Positions 48,312-59,969 of a stretch of DNA of 64,000 nt are shown piece by piece. The translations under genes were made by a program, and so were the position numbers. Position 1 is the stretch's first letter. Each line of letters opens with the position of its first letter. The notes beneath the pieces were generated by a model. It searched no databases. It saw only the letters and a program-made list of their open reading frames with translations, and had not been told where the DNA came from. The DNA is taken from contig VWND01000038.1 in the NCBI GenBank assembly GCA_009599575.1, positions 62,001 to 126,000 on the forward strand. The letters run 5' to 3'. Source of the stretch: Blumeriella jaapii. Its lineage: Eukaryota; Ascomycota; Leotiomycetes; Helotiales; Drepanopezizaceae.

Positions 48312-51300
48312 TTGAAATTCAGCGATTTATTTAATATAAAAAAAAGATTCGATAAAATTATTAATAAACAAATCCTTGTATTAAAAAAAAACGAAAAGAT
48401 TGAAATTATTCGAAAAGAAAATGATTTTGAATTAGAAAAAGATTAGAAAAAAATTTATAATACCGCAGTTAATTTAGCCGATGGAAAGGAATGCTCGGAA
48501 AAAGTTAGTTTTTTGGCCTTCGCTATAGAAACTCAAAAATCAAAACGACGAAACTGCTTTTATACGGCTATAAAAGCATTAAAAATAAAAATAATGCTTA
48601 AAAAAAGTACGACCGCCCTCGTTTTATTCGATAATAAAGCCGAAGTCAATTGCATAAACCAGAAAACAGCCGAAGCTAGTAGTGTTTCGATTATTACCGA
48701 TAAACGAATAATTTATACGATCGTTAATAAAAATATTATTAAATTTAATAAAATTGTACGAAATATAAAAATGGACGTTGAAAGTATTATTATTTATAGA
48801 AACTTTTTAATAATAAAAAAATGCTTTTATTTTATTATTTTTGAAATGCTTTGGATTTTGGAAAGCTTCGTTAGCTTTAAATATACCGAGAACGGCCAGA
48901 TGAAAGCTTTTTTCTGAAATTGGAACCGATTTTTTTAAAATTAAATTATCGTCGCCGGCGATAAGATCTTTCTAGTCGACGTTTTATCGGGAAACGAATA
49001 GCCGGCTTTGGTTTTAAAACAGACGCTAGGCTATAACAAAACCTGGAAAATACTTAGCTAAAAGCATTTACGTTATTAATCGAAATGGCATCGCGAATAA
49101 AATTAGCTAATATTAATATTTCTGGCTATTAATTCGAAAATAAAAGTTCCGAAAATTTCGTTTTCGTATTAAATAAATCCGATTTATATATTTTACTTTT
49201 TTATATTAATATTAGCATTTTTTACAAACGCAAAGCTAATAAAATACGATTCGTGAATTTTGGCGAATCTGATGGGAATATTTCCGAAGAAATAAACGAT
49301 TAATTTGAAAAAAATAAAATAATAAAATTATTATAATTAATTATTAGCGAGTTCGAAAGATTTATTACCGGCCGATTTTCTAGCTTATTATCTGGCAGCC
49401 GATTTACAAAAAAACGATTTGATAATTTAGCAATCGGAATCTAATTTTTGCTAAAAAAAAAAAAAGTTTTGTACGAAGTTTTACGCAACCGAAAAAAGGT
49501 TATAGCTTTCGATTTTACCGAAATAGGCCAATTCAGTTTTGACGTTATATTTTATATCGATATTAAAATTATATCGTACGAAGCCTGGCAAAAAAAGACC
49601 TTTTTAATTCCCAGAGTCTTCTAGAATAAAATAATCGAAATATTAAAAAAACGAATTAAACAAAAGATTTTCGAATTTTGCTACGGCCTATACAAAAACA
49701 AATAGTTTATCGTTGCGAAAAAAAAAAAAGCATTTATAAATTTATTATCGCAATCGTCGAAATAAACAAAATAACGATACGAAACGCTAACGTGCTATTT
49801 AATATCGATTAATTTTCAAACGAATTCGCAAAATTAACGATCGTTTTTTTTTTCGATTTGTTTTCCGGCTACGATTATTTAATATTTGATTTACGATTTC
49901 GAAATATAACGGCAATTTAAATTCTAATCGGTTTATTGCGCATAACGAAAGTATTTATAGAAGCTATTAATTTAATCGTTTAATTTATGAAAATCGTATA
50001 TAAGGTTTTTATAATTTGCATTTCTGATATTGCTTTTTTATATTAACGACGTTGAAATAAAAAGCTTTAAATTATATTATAATAATAAAAAAATCTTTTC
50101 TAGAATTCGACGCTATATAATAAAATATATCCAGAATATCGATAAAATTATGGTTTGCTTCGAAAAAGCCAAAGCTATTATTAGTTTTCGATTAAAGTTT
50201 TGTATATCCGAAATAAATATTGTCGGTTATATAACTGATAGCGCTGGCCGTTATTTTTAACGAAAGAAAATTAAAAAGATTTGCGAATAAAAAAAATGTA
50301 AAAATATTACCGAAGCTAAAGCTTTTATTAGCGTTGTGATTTATTACCGCAATTGAATTAAAAACTTTTTTTAAAAAGCCGTATTTATTTACGTTACGAT
50401 AAAAAAAAAAGTCGATTTCGTTTAGGGAAAAAAACAAAATAAAATTATAAAAGTTTTTAAAAACGATTTTTTATCGGCTTTATCGCTTATGCGGATCGAT
50501 TATAATTCAGACGCAAAAGAAATTATTCTGACTGTCGACGCTAGTATTTTCGGTTAAGGAGCTGTATTGCAATAAATCGATGAAAATAAAAAACGATATT
50601 TTTTACAATTCGAAAGCGGCTTATAGTTTTTCGCGAAAGCACGCTACGATGCTATTAAACGAAAATATCGAAGCGTTTTTAAAATAATAAAAAAAATAAA
50701 AAGCGAATTATACGGCGTATATTTTATTTTGGAAACAGACGCAAAAGTTTTTGTCGACTAACTGAATAAAAAAGCTAGTAATTTATTAAAAGCGTTCGTT
50801 ATTAATTAAATAGCTTAAATGCGATTTATAAATTTCGAAATTAAATATATTAAGAAAACAATTAATATAATAGCAAACGGCTTTTTCAAACGAAAACGCT
50901 TTTATCCGTCTGATTTCGCTGAATAAAACGAATAAAATATCGACGAGTAAATCGCTGACGAAATCGGCTGTTTCGCTATGTGCGCCTTTGGTTTTATAAA
51001 GCCAAAATCATTCGCGTTGCTATTTCGGCTAGCACCGCGAATGAAAAATATTAATTTTCGGACCGAAAAAGCATTCGCGTTATTATTTCGACTGGCACCG
51101 CGAATGAATTTAACCGAAAACGATCGAAATAAATCGATTAACGACGAAAATAAACTTTTGATCGTTAATTACGAAATCGAAAATTTTTATTTAATCGTAT
51201 ATTATTTAATTATTTTATTTAAATTATTTAGCGTGCTAAACTATTAGTTTAAATTATTTAAAAACCAGGTTTTCGATTATATTTTGGCCGACAAAAAGCT

Positions 51301-52600
51301 ATATAAAATAAAAAATAATATATATTAAAAACGCTTAATAGTAAATAATAAAACCGATAAGTTTTAAATTATAAAAAAAGCCTACGAAAAAATGTTTTAT
51401 AAAAAAGCTAAAGCCATTTATTACCGAATTAAAAACGACTTTTAATAGAAAAAATGCTTCGAAGATTGTAAAGCTTTCGTTAAAAGCTGTATTTTTTATT
51501 AAAAACGAAAGCTTGGCCGAAAAAAAAATTTATTATATTCGACGTAGTTTTTTAAAATCTAAGAAAAAATTAATTTCGACGTTATACGCGTACCGATTAT
51601 CGATCGCGGTTATATATATTTCGTATTCGTTATTAACGATTTATTTAAATGGTTTAAAAAGCGATTTTTCCGAAACGCTATTTCCGAAGCTATAACGATT
51701 TTTTTTTAAAAAAACGTTGTATATCGATATAATTTGTTTAGCAAATTAAATATTAATAATAAACCCGAAAATAAAAGCGTTATCGAAACTTTTATAAAAA
51801 AATACGGTAATTAACGCATTTAAATCTTAGTTTATAATTCGAAAAATAATAAATCCGTTGAACGAAGTTATAAAAATATTTTTAACGGCTTTTTAAAAGT
51901 TATTCGAAAAGGCTATAAGCGTTGGTCGCGGAAATTCTCGGAAATGCTTTTTATTATGCGTATATGCATATACGCTTTTATTAAAATAATTTTATTTTTT
52001 ATTTAATACGGCAAAAACGCTCGATTATTTTTAAAAATAAAATGGCTTATATAAAAATTTTATAACGTAATTAAAATAAAAACGAAAGCTAATTTATTAG
52101 CAATAAAATTTAAATAGCTCGATTACCGCGATATAAATATAAAAAAATAATTTTAAAAAAAAAAAAATATAAAAAAGCAATTAAAAAAGTTTAAAATAAA
52201 ACCAAGGTTTTAAAAAAAACGCTAATCAGAAAAAAAAATCTGGTTTTAGTTTACGACGTTTAGCGCGCTATCGATAAATCGGCCGATATTAAGCTTAATT
52301 ATAAATGGCTCGGATCTTACGAAATATGCGAGGCCGAATTAAATAAAATTATTATAAGTTTACGAAATTCGATAAAACAAAACTGAAGGAAACGTTCGCC
52401 GCCAACCGGTTAAAGCGATTTTATAAAAAAAATTAGCAAGTTTATTTCTTAGATTTTAAATTAAAAAGCGATTCCGATTCCAGCGAATCCGACGACGATT
52501 CCGACCAAAGCGATTATATTTCTGAAAAAAAAAAAATTTATCTTTTTGAAAAAGTTTGAAAACAACCGGACGATAATTCCGTTGCTAAAAACATAATTTA
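48312..52600 (+). pseudogene. pol: Copy D pol
   Basis: Protease in the open piece 48513-48917 with F-D-N-K-A-E-V-N-C-I near 48628. RT about 49250-50400, with F-Y-I-N-D-V near 50036 and, downstream, F-C-I-S-E-I-N-I-V-G-Y and A-G-R-Y-F, the conserved end of the RT palm in this fungal group. RNase H: D-A-S-I-F-G near 50540 and E-T-D-A-K-V-F-V-D near 50740. Linker with two FALLFRLAPR copies at 51012-51105. Integrase finger about 51400-51500 and core about 51840-51960. Acidic D/S tail near 52470-52520. Confidence 0.89.
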
Positions 52601-52604
52601 AATC

Positions 52605-53140
52605 GTAATTTTATTTATAACCGAAAAAAAGAAAAATGCATATAAAATTGTTTATTAACTGTTTTACTGTTTTTATTATTTATTGTTTTTTTTTTTATTA
52701 TATATTATTTTATTGTTTTTGTTTTGTTTAATTGTATATAATTTAATTATTTTGTTTTATATATACCGTTTATTTTTGAAATCTTTTTTTATATTATTTA
52801 GGATATTTACTGTATTTTTTTTTGTTTGACTGTATTTTTGTTTATTAAAACAAAAGTTTTGTATATATTTAAGCCGCATATTTAATACATTTATATTATT
52901 CGTATATTTTACGAAAATTATTTTTTATACATTTTATTATTTGCTATTTACTGTATTATTTATTTTTTTCGCTGTTTTAAACGGATGCTTATTTAAACAA
53001 TTATAATTTATTGGAAAAACAGTATGCGAATTTTCGTAACTTTTGAATACAAATATTTTATAATTCTTATATTTTTTTTTATTTACTTTTTAACAAATAT
53101 AACATATTTTTTTAATTAATAAATCTATCGATATTATATC
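52605..53140 (+). other. T-rich spacer of copy D
   Basis: Same T-rich character as in the other copies. A short frame from ATG 53024 (M-R-I-F-V-T-F-E-Y-K-Y-F) is shared with copy B. Confidence 0.5.
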
Positions 53141-53146
53141 GTTTTT

Positions 53147-56100
53147 TAAACAAAGCGTTGTTAAACCTAGCAAGTTTATTTTTAATTTATTTTGGAACGG
53201 AATTATTATACGCAATTTCTTCGAATTTAAGCAAGCATATAATGCCGTTATTTCAAATTAATAAGCAGCTTTCGTAAAAACATTTATAAAACAATTCGAT
53301 ATAATAACTGAAAACGTTAACGAATTTCTATTCGACTATAAAAACTTTGTTAAAATTAAATTCGTTCGCAAAAGCTTTGATTACGATAAATTTCTGCTGA
53401 ATTACGATAACGTTTTAAAAGCTTTCGCCGAAGCAAAGAAAACTCGAAATAATAAAAAGGAAATAATAAACCGAATATTACGCTTTCTATTAAATCAACG
53501 AAAAAAAGATATTTAAAAATACGTTTTTAATAAAATTACCGGTGTTATTTTATTTCGGCATTTCGCTCGCTTTTTCGAAACTATTATATTTATTAAAAAA
53601 AAAGTCTGGGTATTAAACGCTTATATTTTTAAAACGTAAGTTTTAAAAGCTAATAATTTAAAAATCCGCAGATTTACAAGCTTTTTTATAGCTATTTACA
53701 AACTGATCGACGACGCTATACAATTGTTAAAAAAAATTTTAATCGGCTGCGAAACCTTAAATCTGACTTTTTTTTAAAGCAAAAAACTAAGCGTCGCTAA
53801 ATACGGCATTTTTATACCGAACGAAAAAAACGACGTTATTCCGATATTTCAGATTTACGACGACGAAAAAAACGAAAAAACTAATATTATTTTCGTTTAA
53901 TTCGAAAAGATATACGTTATAATAATTAATATTTTTAAAGCGGCTAAAACAGCTCGGCGATTTTTATTTTTAATTATCGAAAACGAATCCGAAAACGAAA
54001 TCAAAAGCGTGATAGCAAATAACCGCTTATTCGAATACAAAGAATTTATTATATTTATAAAAACAATTCCGAAAAAAATAAAAACAAAAAACGTAAAAGC
54101 GCGCCGATATTTTCGAAACTTTTTTTGTTCGAAAAAAAAAATTATTTACGTCGCTAACAGAAAAAGCATCGCGAATAAAAACAGCCGGAAATCGACGCCG
54201 AATTATAAGTTTTAAGTTAATTAATAAAAAACGCGACGATTTTATAAAATCGGATTTAAAAAACGTCGGCATTTCGAAAAAAAAAGATTTAAACGATTTT
54301 GAATTTGATTTTTCGAAATTAAATACGCAAATATCAAAAACGCTTACTGCGTTTAAAAACGTCGTATCGCTAATATTTTAGATTTTAATAAAAGTATTTA
54401 AAATTTCGATTATTATACGATTCGATCGAAAAAGCTTGAAAAAAAATATCGAAGTTATCGCGGGAAAAATTATATAAAAAGCATAAAATTAAATTAAATT
54501 GTTTAAAACTTTCGTTTTCGACGACGAAACGATTTAAAAATTTTATTTCGATACTTTTATATAAAAATCAAATAAATCCGTTAATTTTTTTCTTTTTGCT
54601 TCGAACGAAAACTAAATCAAGCTTTTTTCGGAAAATTGCAAATATAACACGCCGGAATAAATAAAAAAGATTTTTAAAAACGATAATCCGTTTTTATTCG
54701 AGTTTTTTTTCGCTAAGAAATTTCGATTTTTTAATTTCGTTTTTACAAATAACGTTAACGTTAAAAAAAACGGCAAATTCTGTTATTTTTACGTACGCTG
54801 TTACGCGGCGTATTACGATTTAATTACAAAAAAAATCGACGTTGTCGGCTTCGCTAATCGATTCGCTGTTATTAAAAATTCGGATTACGACGTGTTCGAA
54901 ATTGATTTTAATAATCAGTTTATATTTCGACGAAAAACTGCGAAAACTATTTAAGCGCGTGCTAAAGCTTATTTGGGCTACGCAAATTTTAAAACAGACT
55001 TTAAGATATTTAACGCGATTATAAAATTCGATTAAAACGTAAAAAAATAAAAGCAACGAGTATTTCCAAAAGCCGACTTTTTTAGCTTTTCGACCGAAAT
55101 ATATTTTAAAATTTATTTAAATTAAATTGCGAATTCGTTAATTACGTAAAATTTCATAACGGAAAAAATAAGCTATTGCTGTATTTTATAAAAAAAAACA
55201 TAGTTATATATAAGTATTATTTCCGATTAATTAAAATCTAAAAAGCGCCTATAGTTTTTTTCGCTAATATATTTTATAATTTTATTTAATAAGCTTTTAA
55301 AATACATCCCGGCCTTTATTTCGCTGTTTTAATTATTCGAAACTTTGAAAACTGCCGTTTCGTAGCATATTTTAACGTTTCGATCGCTTTAGGTTTCGTT
55401 AGTTCCGATCGTATTACGATTATAAAATTCGATATCGCCGATTTTTAAAAAAAAAAAAAAATCGAAGATTTTACCGACGTTATTTTTGATTATTACGTTT
55501 TATTTGCATTTGTATATAATTCGAGAATAATCGAAGCTTATTTACAATTATATTACGACGCCAAGCTGATTAAAATCATTTAGAAAAGCCCAGCTTTTTC
55601 GTATTTTAGCGCGTTTAAAATAATAGCCTCGGCTATTTTATCGGACTACGAAACCGAAGGCTACGGAATAGAAAATAAAATGATTTTTGTTAGCTTTTCG
55701 ATTAAGCAAAAGGTTTTCGTCAGATTCAGGACTTAAAAAACCGACGGCGTAATATTAGTTTATTCGAACAATTATACGGCGCAAAAGTATAAAAACTATT
55801 TCGAAAATAATAATCCGATAAGCAATTTAATATTATTTGTATTGCGGCGAAAGCAATTATAATATTTTCGGTGGTTTCGATTGCAAACGATTATTTCCGA
55901 ATTATTTCGTGAAATAATTTTTTTTACAGGCTTCGGAGCTTTTTTAAAAGCATTCGTCGGTAAATAACCGTAGTCCGATTTATTAGTTTTACGCGAAGCA
56001 AAAGCGTTAATCGGTTTTAATTACGACGAATTAATCGATTATTTTTACGATTTTAATACAAGACTTTTCAGCGCTTTTTACAAAGCGTAAAACTACGTTT

Positions 56101-56370
56101 AAAAGCTGGAATTTATTATTTACGGAGAAAAATCGTAAAAAGCATCCGTTTCGGCGGCGTTTGATAATATTATCGACGAAAAAGCTATTAAAACGTTCGT
56201 AAATTTAAACGATATTTCGACTGACATTTTATCGAGCCACTTTTTAAAAAAGCAAAATAAACAAAATGATTCAAACGATAAGCGAAACGCTATTTTTTCG
56301 CAGAAGCCAACGGCAAAAAGGCTAAAAACGAATTAAAAAAATCGAAAAAATATAAAGCTAAAGAATTCGG
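53147..56370 (+). pseudogene. Copy D ORF3
   Basis: Best copy for reading ORF3: CAG at 54916 confirms Gln where A and B have TAA. Blocks are as in copy B, including F-D-Y-D-K-F-L-L-N-Y-D-N-V-L near 53385 and, near 55980-56045, L-V-L-R-E-A-K-A-L-I-G-F-N-Y-D-E-L. It is collinear over its whole length with copies B and C apart from small indels. The function is unrecognised. An antisense frame (54820-55056) is also open in B and E, but the sense frame is the one whose stops RIP explains. Confidence 0.6.
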
Positions 56371-56483
56371 TTTTTGATTAATTGGTTTTTAAATTATATA
56401 AAATAAACTAGATTGCATTTATTAGAATTATGTTTTTTTTTAGTCGTAATTAAAAACGATTACGTATATTATTTAAAACAGGA

Positions 56484-56750
56484 TATAAAACGGTAATATT
56501 TTGTATTAATAGGAATTGGTAATTTTAGCTATAATCGAAGCATGAACCTTTTCGAAACCCTTTGCTATTGACTATTTTTAACAGGTATAAAAGCAAAACA
56601 TCCTTTTAAATAGTATTATAGGCACGCAGTTTAATTTATACCTTCACTTATTTTTTTTTTCTTTTTTTCAGTTTTTTTTAGGAATTTCCTAGATTATTTT
56701 ACCTACCGATATGTGGCCGTATCAGTCTGGTTTTCCTACCTACTTTTATA
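56484..56750 (+). repeat. 3' LTR of copy D
   Basis: Starts TATAAAACGGTAATATT. More strongly altered than the 5' LTR of the same copy. Confidence 0.93.
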
Positions 56751-56754
56751 CTAT

Positions 56755-56765
56755 CTACTTTTACA
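56755..56765 (+). repeat. 3' LTR of copy C, last 11 bp
   Basis: CTACTTTTACA completes the LTR interrupted at 45454. The TSD of copy C (GTAT, 56766..56769) follows. Confidence 0.88.
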
Positions 56766-56769
56766 GTAT

Positions 56770-57735
56770 TATAATTATAAAATTCGATATCGCCGATTTT
56801 TAAAAAAAAAAAAATTCGAAGATTTTACCGACGCTATTTTCGATTATTACGTTTTGCTTGCATTCGTATATAACTCGGGAATAATCGAAACTTATTTGCA
56901 ATTATATTACGACGCCAAATTAATTAAAATTATTTAAAAAAGCTTAGCTTTTTTGTATTTTAGCGCGTTTAAAATAATAACTTCGGCTATTTTATCGAAT
57001 TACGAAACCGAAAGCTACGGAATAAAAAATAAAATAACTTTTATCAGCTTTTCGATTAAACAAAAGGTTTTCGTTAAATTTAAAATTTAAAAAATCGACG
57101 GCGCGATGCTAATTTATTCGAATAATTATACGGCGCAAAAATACAAAAATCATTTCGAAAACGATAATCCGATAAGCAATTTAATATTATTTGTATTACG
57201 ACGAAAGCAATTATAATATTTTCGATAATTTCGATTACAAACGATTATTTTAAAATTATTTCGTAAAATAATTTTTTTTACAAACTTCGGAGCCTTTTCA
57301 AAAGCATTCGTCGGCAAATAACCGTAGTCGACCTATTAGTTTTACGCGAAGCAAAAGCGTTAATCGGTTTTAATTACGACGAATTAATCGATTATTTCCA
57401 CGATTTTAATATAAGATTTTTTAGCGCTTTTTATAAAGCGTAAAATTACGTTTAAAAGCTGAAATTTATTATTTACGCAGAAAAGTCGTGGAAAATATTC
57501 GTCGCGGCGATATTTAATAATATTATCGACGAAAAAATTATCAGAACGTTCGTAAATTTAAACGATATTTCGACTGATATTTTATCGAGCTATTTTTTAA
57601 AAAAGCAGAATAAACAAAATAATTCGAACGATAAGCGAAACGCTATTTCTTCGCAAAAGCTAATAGCAAAAAGGCCAAAAATAGGTTAGAAAACCAAAAA
57701 AATATAAAGTTAAGAAATTCGGTTTTTTAATTAAT
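56770..57735 (+). pseudogene. Copy A ORF3, segment 4 (C-terminal part)
   Basis: Final third of copy A's ORF3. The piece before 56937 is open with F-T-D-A-I-F-D-Y-Y-V-L-L-A-F-V-Y-N-S-G. The L-V-L-R-E-A-K-A-L-I-G-F-N-Y-D-E-L block is at about 57335-57390. It ends about 100 bp before the 3' LTR. Confidence 0.6.
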
Positions 57736-57836
57736 TAGTTTTTAAATTATATAAAATAAACTAAATTATATTTATTAAAATTATGTTTTTTTTTGGTCGT
57801 AATTAAAAACGATTACGTATATTATTTAAAACAAAA

Positions 57837-58104
57837 TATAAAACGGTAATATTTTATATTAATAAAAGTTGGTAGTTTTAGTTATAGTCGAAGCATAGAT
57901 TTTTTCGAAACCTTTTGCTATTGATTATTTTTAACAAATATAAAAGCAAAGCACTTTTTTAAATAATATTATAAGCACGCATTTTAATTTATACCTTTAT
58001 TTATTTATTTTTTTTCTTTTTTCAGTCTTTTTTAGGGATTTCCTAGATTATTTTACCCACCGACATGTGGCCGTATCAGTCTGGTTTTCCTACCTACTTT
58101 TATA
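57837..58104 (+). repeat. 3' LTR of copy A
   Basis: The most mutated of the eight family-1 LTRs belonging to copies A-D. Followed by TSD TTAT (58105..58108) and the rest of LINE-2. Confidence 0.92.
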
Positions 58105-58930
58105 TTATTATAGCTTTTTAGCGGTGGTCGATTTTAATTTTTCGAAATTTATTAAAATTTTTAAAATTTTTCGTAAAATTCGGTCTGCTTAAATAACTGA
58201 TTTAGCAAAAAAAAAAAAAAAAGTCGATGCTGCCTGGCGAAGCGGCGAAAAAAATAATAAAAGCGCGGATTTGCAAAAAAAAAATAAAGCTTTTTGTAAG
58301 CTTTTCGGCGTATTAACGCGCTTCGGACTTTTTCTGCTAATTCACGACGCTGTCGGCAGCGATCGCGAATTATACTTATATTTTGCGGCGTATTTAAAAC
58401 TGTCGGTCTGTTTCGTCGAGCTGATTAATAATAGCCGACGTTGCAATAATAAATGTTCGCGCTTCGTATTTTAAAACGAAAAAAAAAAAAAAAAAACGAA
58501 TACTAAAAATATTCACCTGCTTTTTTCTTTTAAAATGCAAATTCAGTTAAAACGGTAAAATTGCGTTTATAAAACAAATATATAATTCGTCGTGGTCGTA
58601 GTCGTGGTCGTCGAACGACCGAAAAAAAATAAAAAAAATCATTTCGCGAGCTGCACGGCGAACGCGACGAGCTTTCGAATTAATTCCTCGAAATTCGAAA
58701 AAAAACGAATCTCCCGAATCGAATGCAATAAATTTAATGATTGTTGCGAACAAAAAGTAGAATCCGTATATATTATGAAGGATGCGAATTTGTCGTATAT
58801 TAATACCGAAAGTCGAGTTAATCTGGCTTGATAGTCGGCCAAGGTAGAAACAGGAGTAAAAGGGGTGGCAGGAGCCTTATGTCGACTAGTAATAGCTTTA
58901 ATTAAATTCCGCGTACACGTATCGAGGCTG
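58105..58930 (-). mobile_element. LINE-2, part 2 (5' part of ORF1)
   Basis: Reverse complement of LINE-1 27670 to about 28350, as far as about 58784. It then extends beyond LINE-1's truncated 5' end. On the minus strand the frame at 58639-58842 stays open and continues upstream through a Pro/Thr/Ala-rich stretch (A-P-A-T-P-F-T-P-V-S-T-L-A-D-Y-Q) to about 58925. The acidic D-H-D-Y-D-H-D-E repeat is at 58585-58615. From about 58815 outwards the sequence is hardly mutated. No ATG is visible at the upstream end of this frame, so the ORF1 start is unresolved. Confidence 0.75.
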
Positions 58931-59550
58931 CGCGTATACTGGTGTCGCGTTTATGAGGTTTTGCAGCCAAAAGGCTAGTCGAATAACGGCAGGCTCCATC
59001 AGAACAGTTGTATCGAAAGAAAACGTCGAATTACCGAAAGGGAAGGCACGTCGGTTATTCGAAGAAATCGGTCGGATAGCTGATTCGGTCGGAACGCTTA
59101 ATGAAAAGGTCCGAATTTGCCGGTTTGTGAACAGTATTTCGGTGTTTAGCGGAAGTGGTGTAGGGGGGGGGTAAATCGCCGGAAAAATCGTCGGCTTTCT
59201 CGCGGAGTTTTTACCGCAGCGTGTTCGGGCGAGGAAAATTAGCTGAATTGATAGGCTCGAAAAAGTTTTGATCGATAAAAGCTTTAAAAATGATGTAACG
59301 TTTGCTGCAAAAGCTGGCTACAGCGAAAAGCGGTATGGCGGCGTCGCAGTAGAAAAGTTACAAACGCCGAAGTAGTCTGAAAAATGAAAATGTAGCTTCG
59401 AGGCTGAAAAAAAGGTGTTTAACCTTGATATAATATAACGACACGTATGCTAGAAAACAGGTAGGCGAAGGGCTTAGAATATCAAGGTGCAGAATCTGGA
59501 AGAGGTTCTGCTGAAAGAAGCTATATACATATGGGTTTAAGGTTCGGCAA

Positions 59551-59588
59551 GGGCCGGAAGGCCGAAGGGCCGAAGGGCCGAACGGGCC
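59551..59588. repeat. Short GC-rich tandem repeat (GGGCCGAA-type units)
   Basis: About four imperfect 8-9 bp units of GGGCCGAA/GGCCGAAG. It stands out as the most GC-rich spot in the window. Confidence 0.75.
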
Positions 59589-59773
59589 ACGTCGTCACAA
59601 AAAGCTTTCAACAAGTCTTTTAGCGTATGTATTGCAAAAAAAAGCTTATTAATTAGCTCCGGAGCTTATAACTGTCGTGCATAGCCGAATAATCGGTAGA
59701 AACTTTTACCGGAGGCTGGAACGGATAAATTGTATGCAATAAATTGTTATTTGTATTATTTTAAATCTGATTA

Positions 59774-59810
59774 GCGAGCTTTCCGCAAAAAACGGAAGAT
59801 TCGGGCTCGC
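59774..59810. other. Inverted repeat / potential hairpin
   Basis: Outer arms GCGAGC and GCTCGC, inner arms TTCCG and CGGAA around CAAAAAA, with an unpaired stretch on the right side. Confidence 0.6.
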
Positions 59811-59842
59811 TTAATTATTCGTTCGGAAAAACTAATCTCCGA

Positions 59843-59874
59843 AAAGGCTCGTTATCACGTGACTACGAGCCTTT
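59843..59874. other. Inverted repeat / potential hairpin with CACGTG loop
   Basis: Perfect 10-bp arms AAAGGCTCGT and ACGAGCCTTT around TATCACGTGACT. The loop contains the palindrome TCACGTGA, a typical bHLH/E-box site. The family-2 LTR also carries TCACGTG. Confidence 0.65.
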
Positions 59875-59969
59875 CCGAGCTCCAGGAACATTTAACTACT
59901 GAAAGCGTACAGAAAGAATGAATCTGGAACAAAAGAAATAAAAGGAAATAAAAGAATGTAAATATAGCG

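Larger units (their letters stand above)
45455..56750 (+). mobile_element. Copy D: complete family-1 Ty3/gypsy element, 11,296 bp, youngest of the nest
   Basis: Inserted in the 3' LTR of copy C, same orientation, TSD CTAC/CTAT. LTRs 45455..45721 and 56484..56750, uninterrupted inside. It often keeps the coding codon where older copies carry stops, so it is the most useful for reading the ancestral frames. Confidence 0.94.
34168..56765 (+). mobile_element. Copy C: family-1 element split by copy D
   Basis: 5' LTR 34168..34433, internal region to 45198, 3' LTR split into 45199..45454 and 56755..56765 by copy D. Without copy D it is about 11.3 kb. TSD GTAT. It is inserted in ORF3 of copy A in the same orientation. 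Confidence 0.93.
6568..58104 (+). mobile_element. Copy A: family-1 Ty3/gypsy element, about 11.3 kb, split by three insertions
   Basis: Plus-strand full-length element with 5' LTR 6568..6832 and 3' LTR 57837..58104 and TSD TTAT on both sides. Its own sequence is 6568..15102, 26379..27669, 34038..34167 and 56770..58104. The gaps are filled by copy B, LINE-1 and copy C, each with its own target duplication. Removing them leaves about 11.3 kb, the same as copies B and D. Order: LTR, leader ORF, gag, pol, T-rich spacer, ORF3, LTR. All three insertions are in ORF3. Confidence 0.92.

Noticed and set aside
54820..55056. Antisense open frame of 78 codons, also open at 24448-24684 and 63402-63638
   Set aside because: The sense ORF3 frame across the same bases has stops that RIP explains and extends for kilobases; the antisense one is short and has no motif.
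58592..58831. Plus-strand 79-codon frame starting with a Val run
   Set aside because: It is the antisense of LINE-2 ORF1; the Val run is the reverse of the Asp-His repeat.
58953..59174. 73-codon plus-strand frame in the unmutated island
   Set aside because: An overlapping minus-strand frame of similar or greater length is open too, there is no recognisable domain, and neither has a supported context. I list it only inside the island entry.
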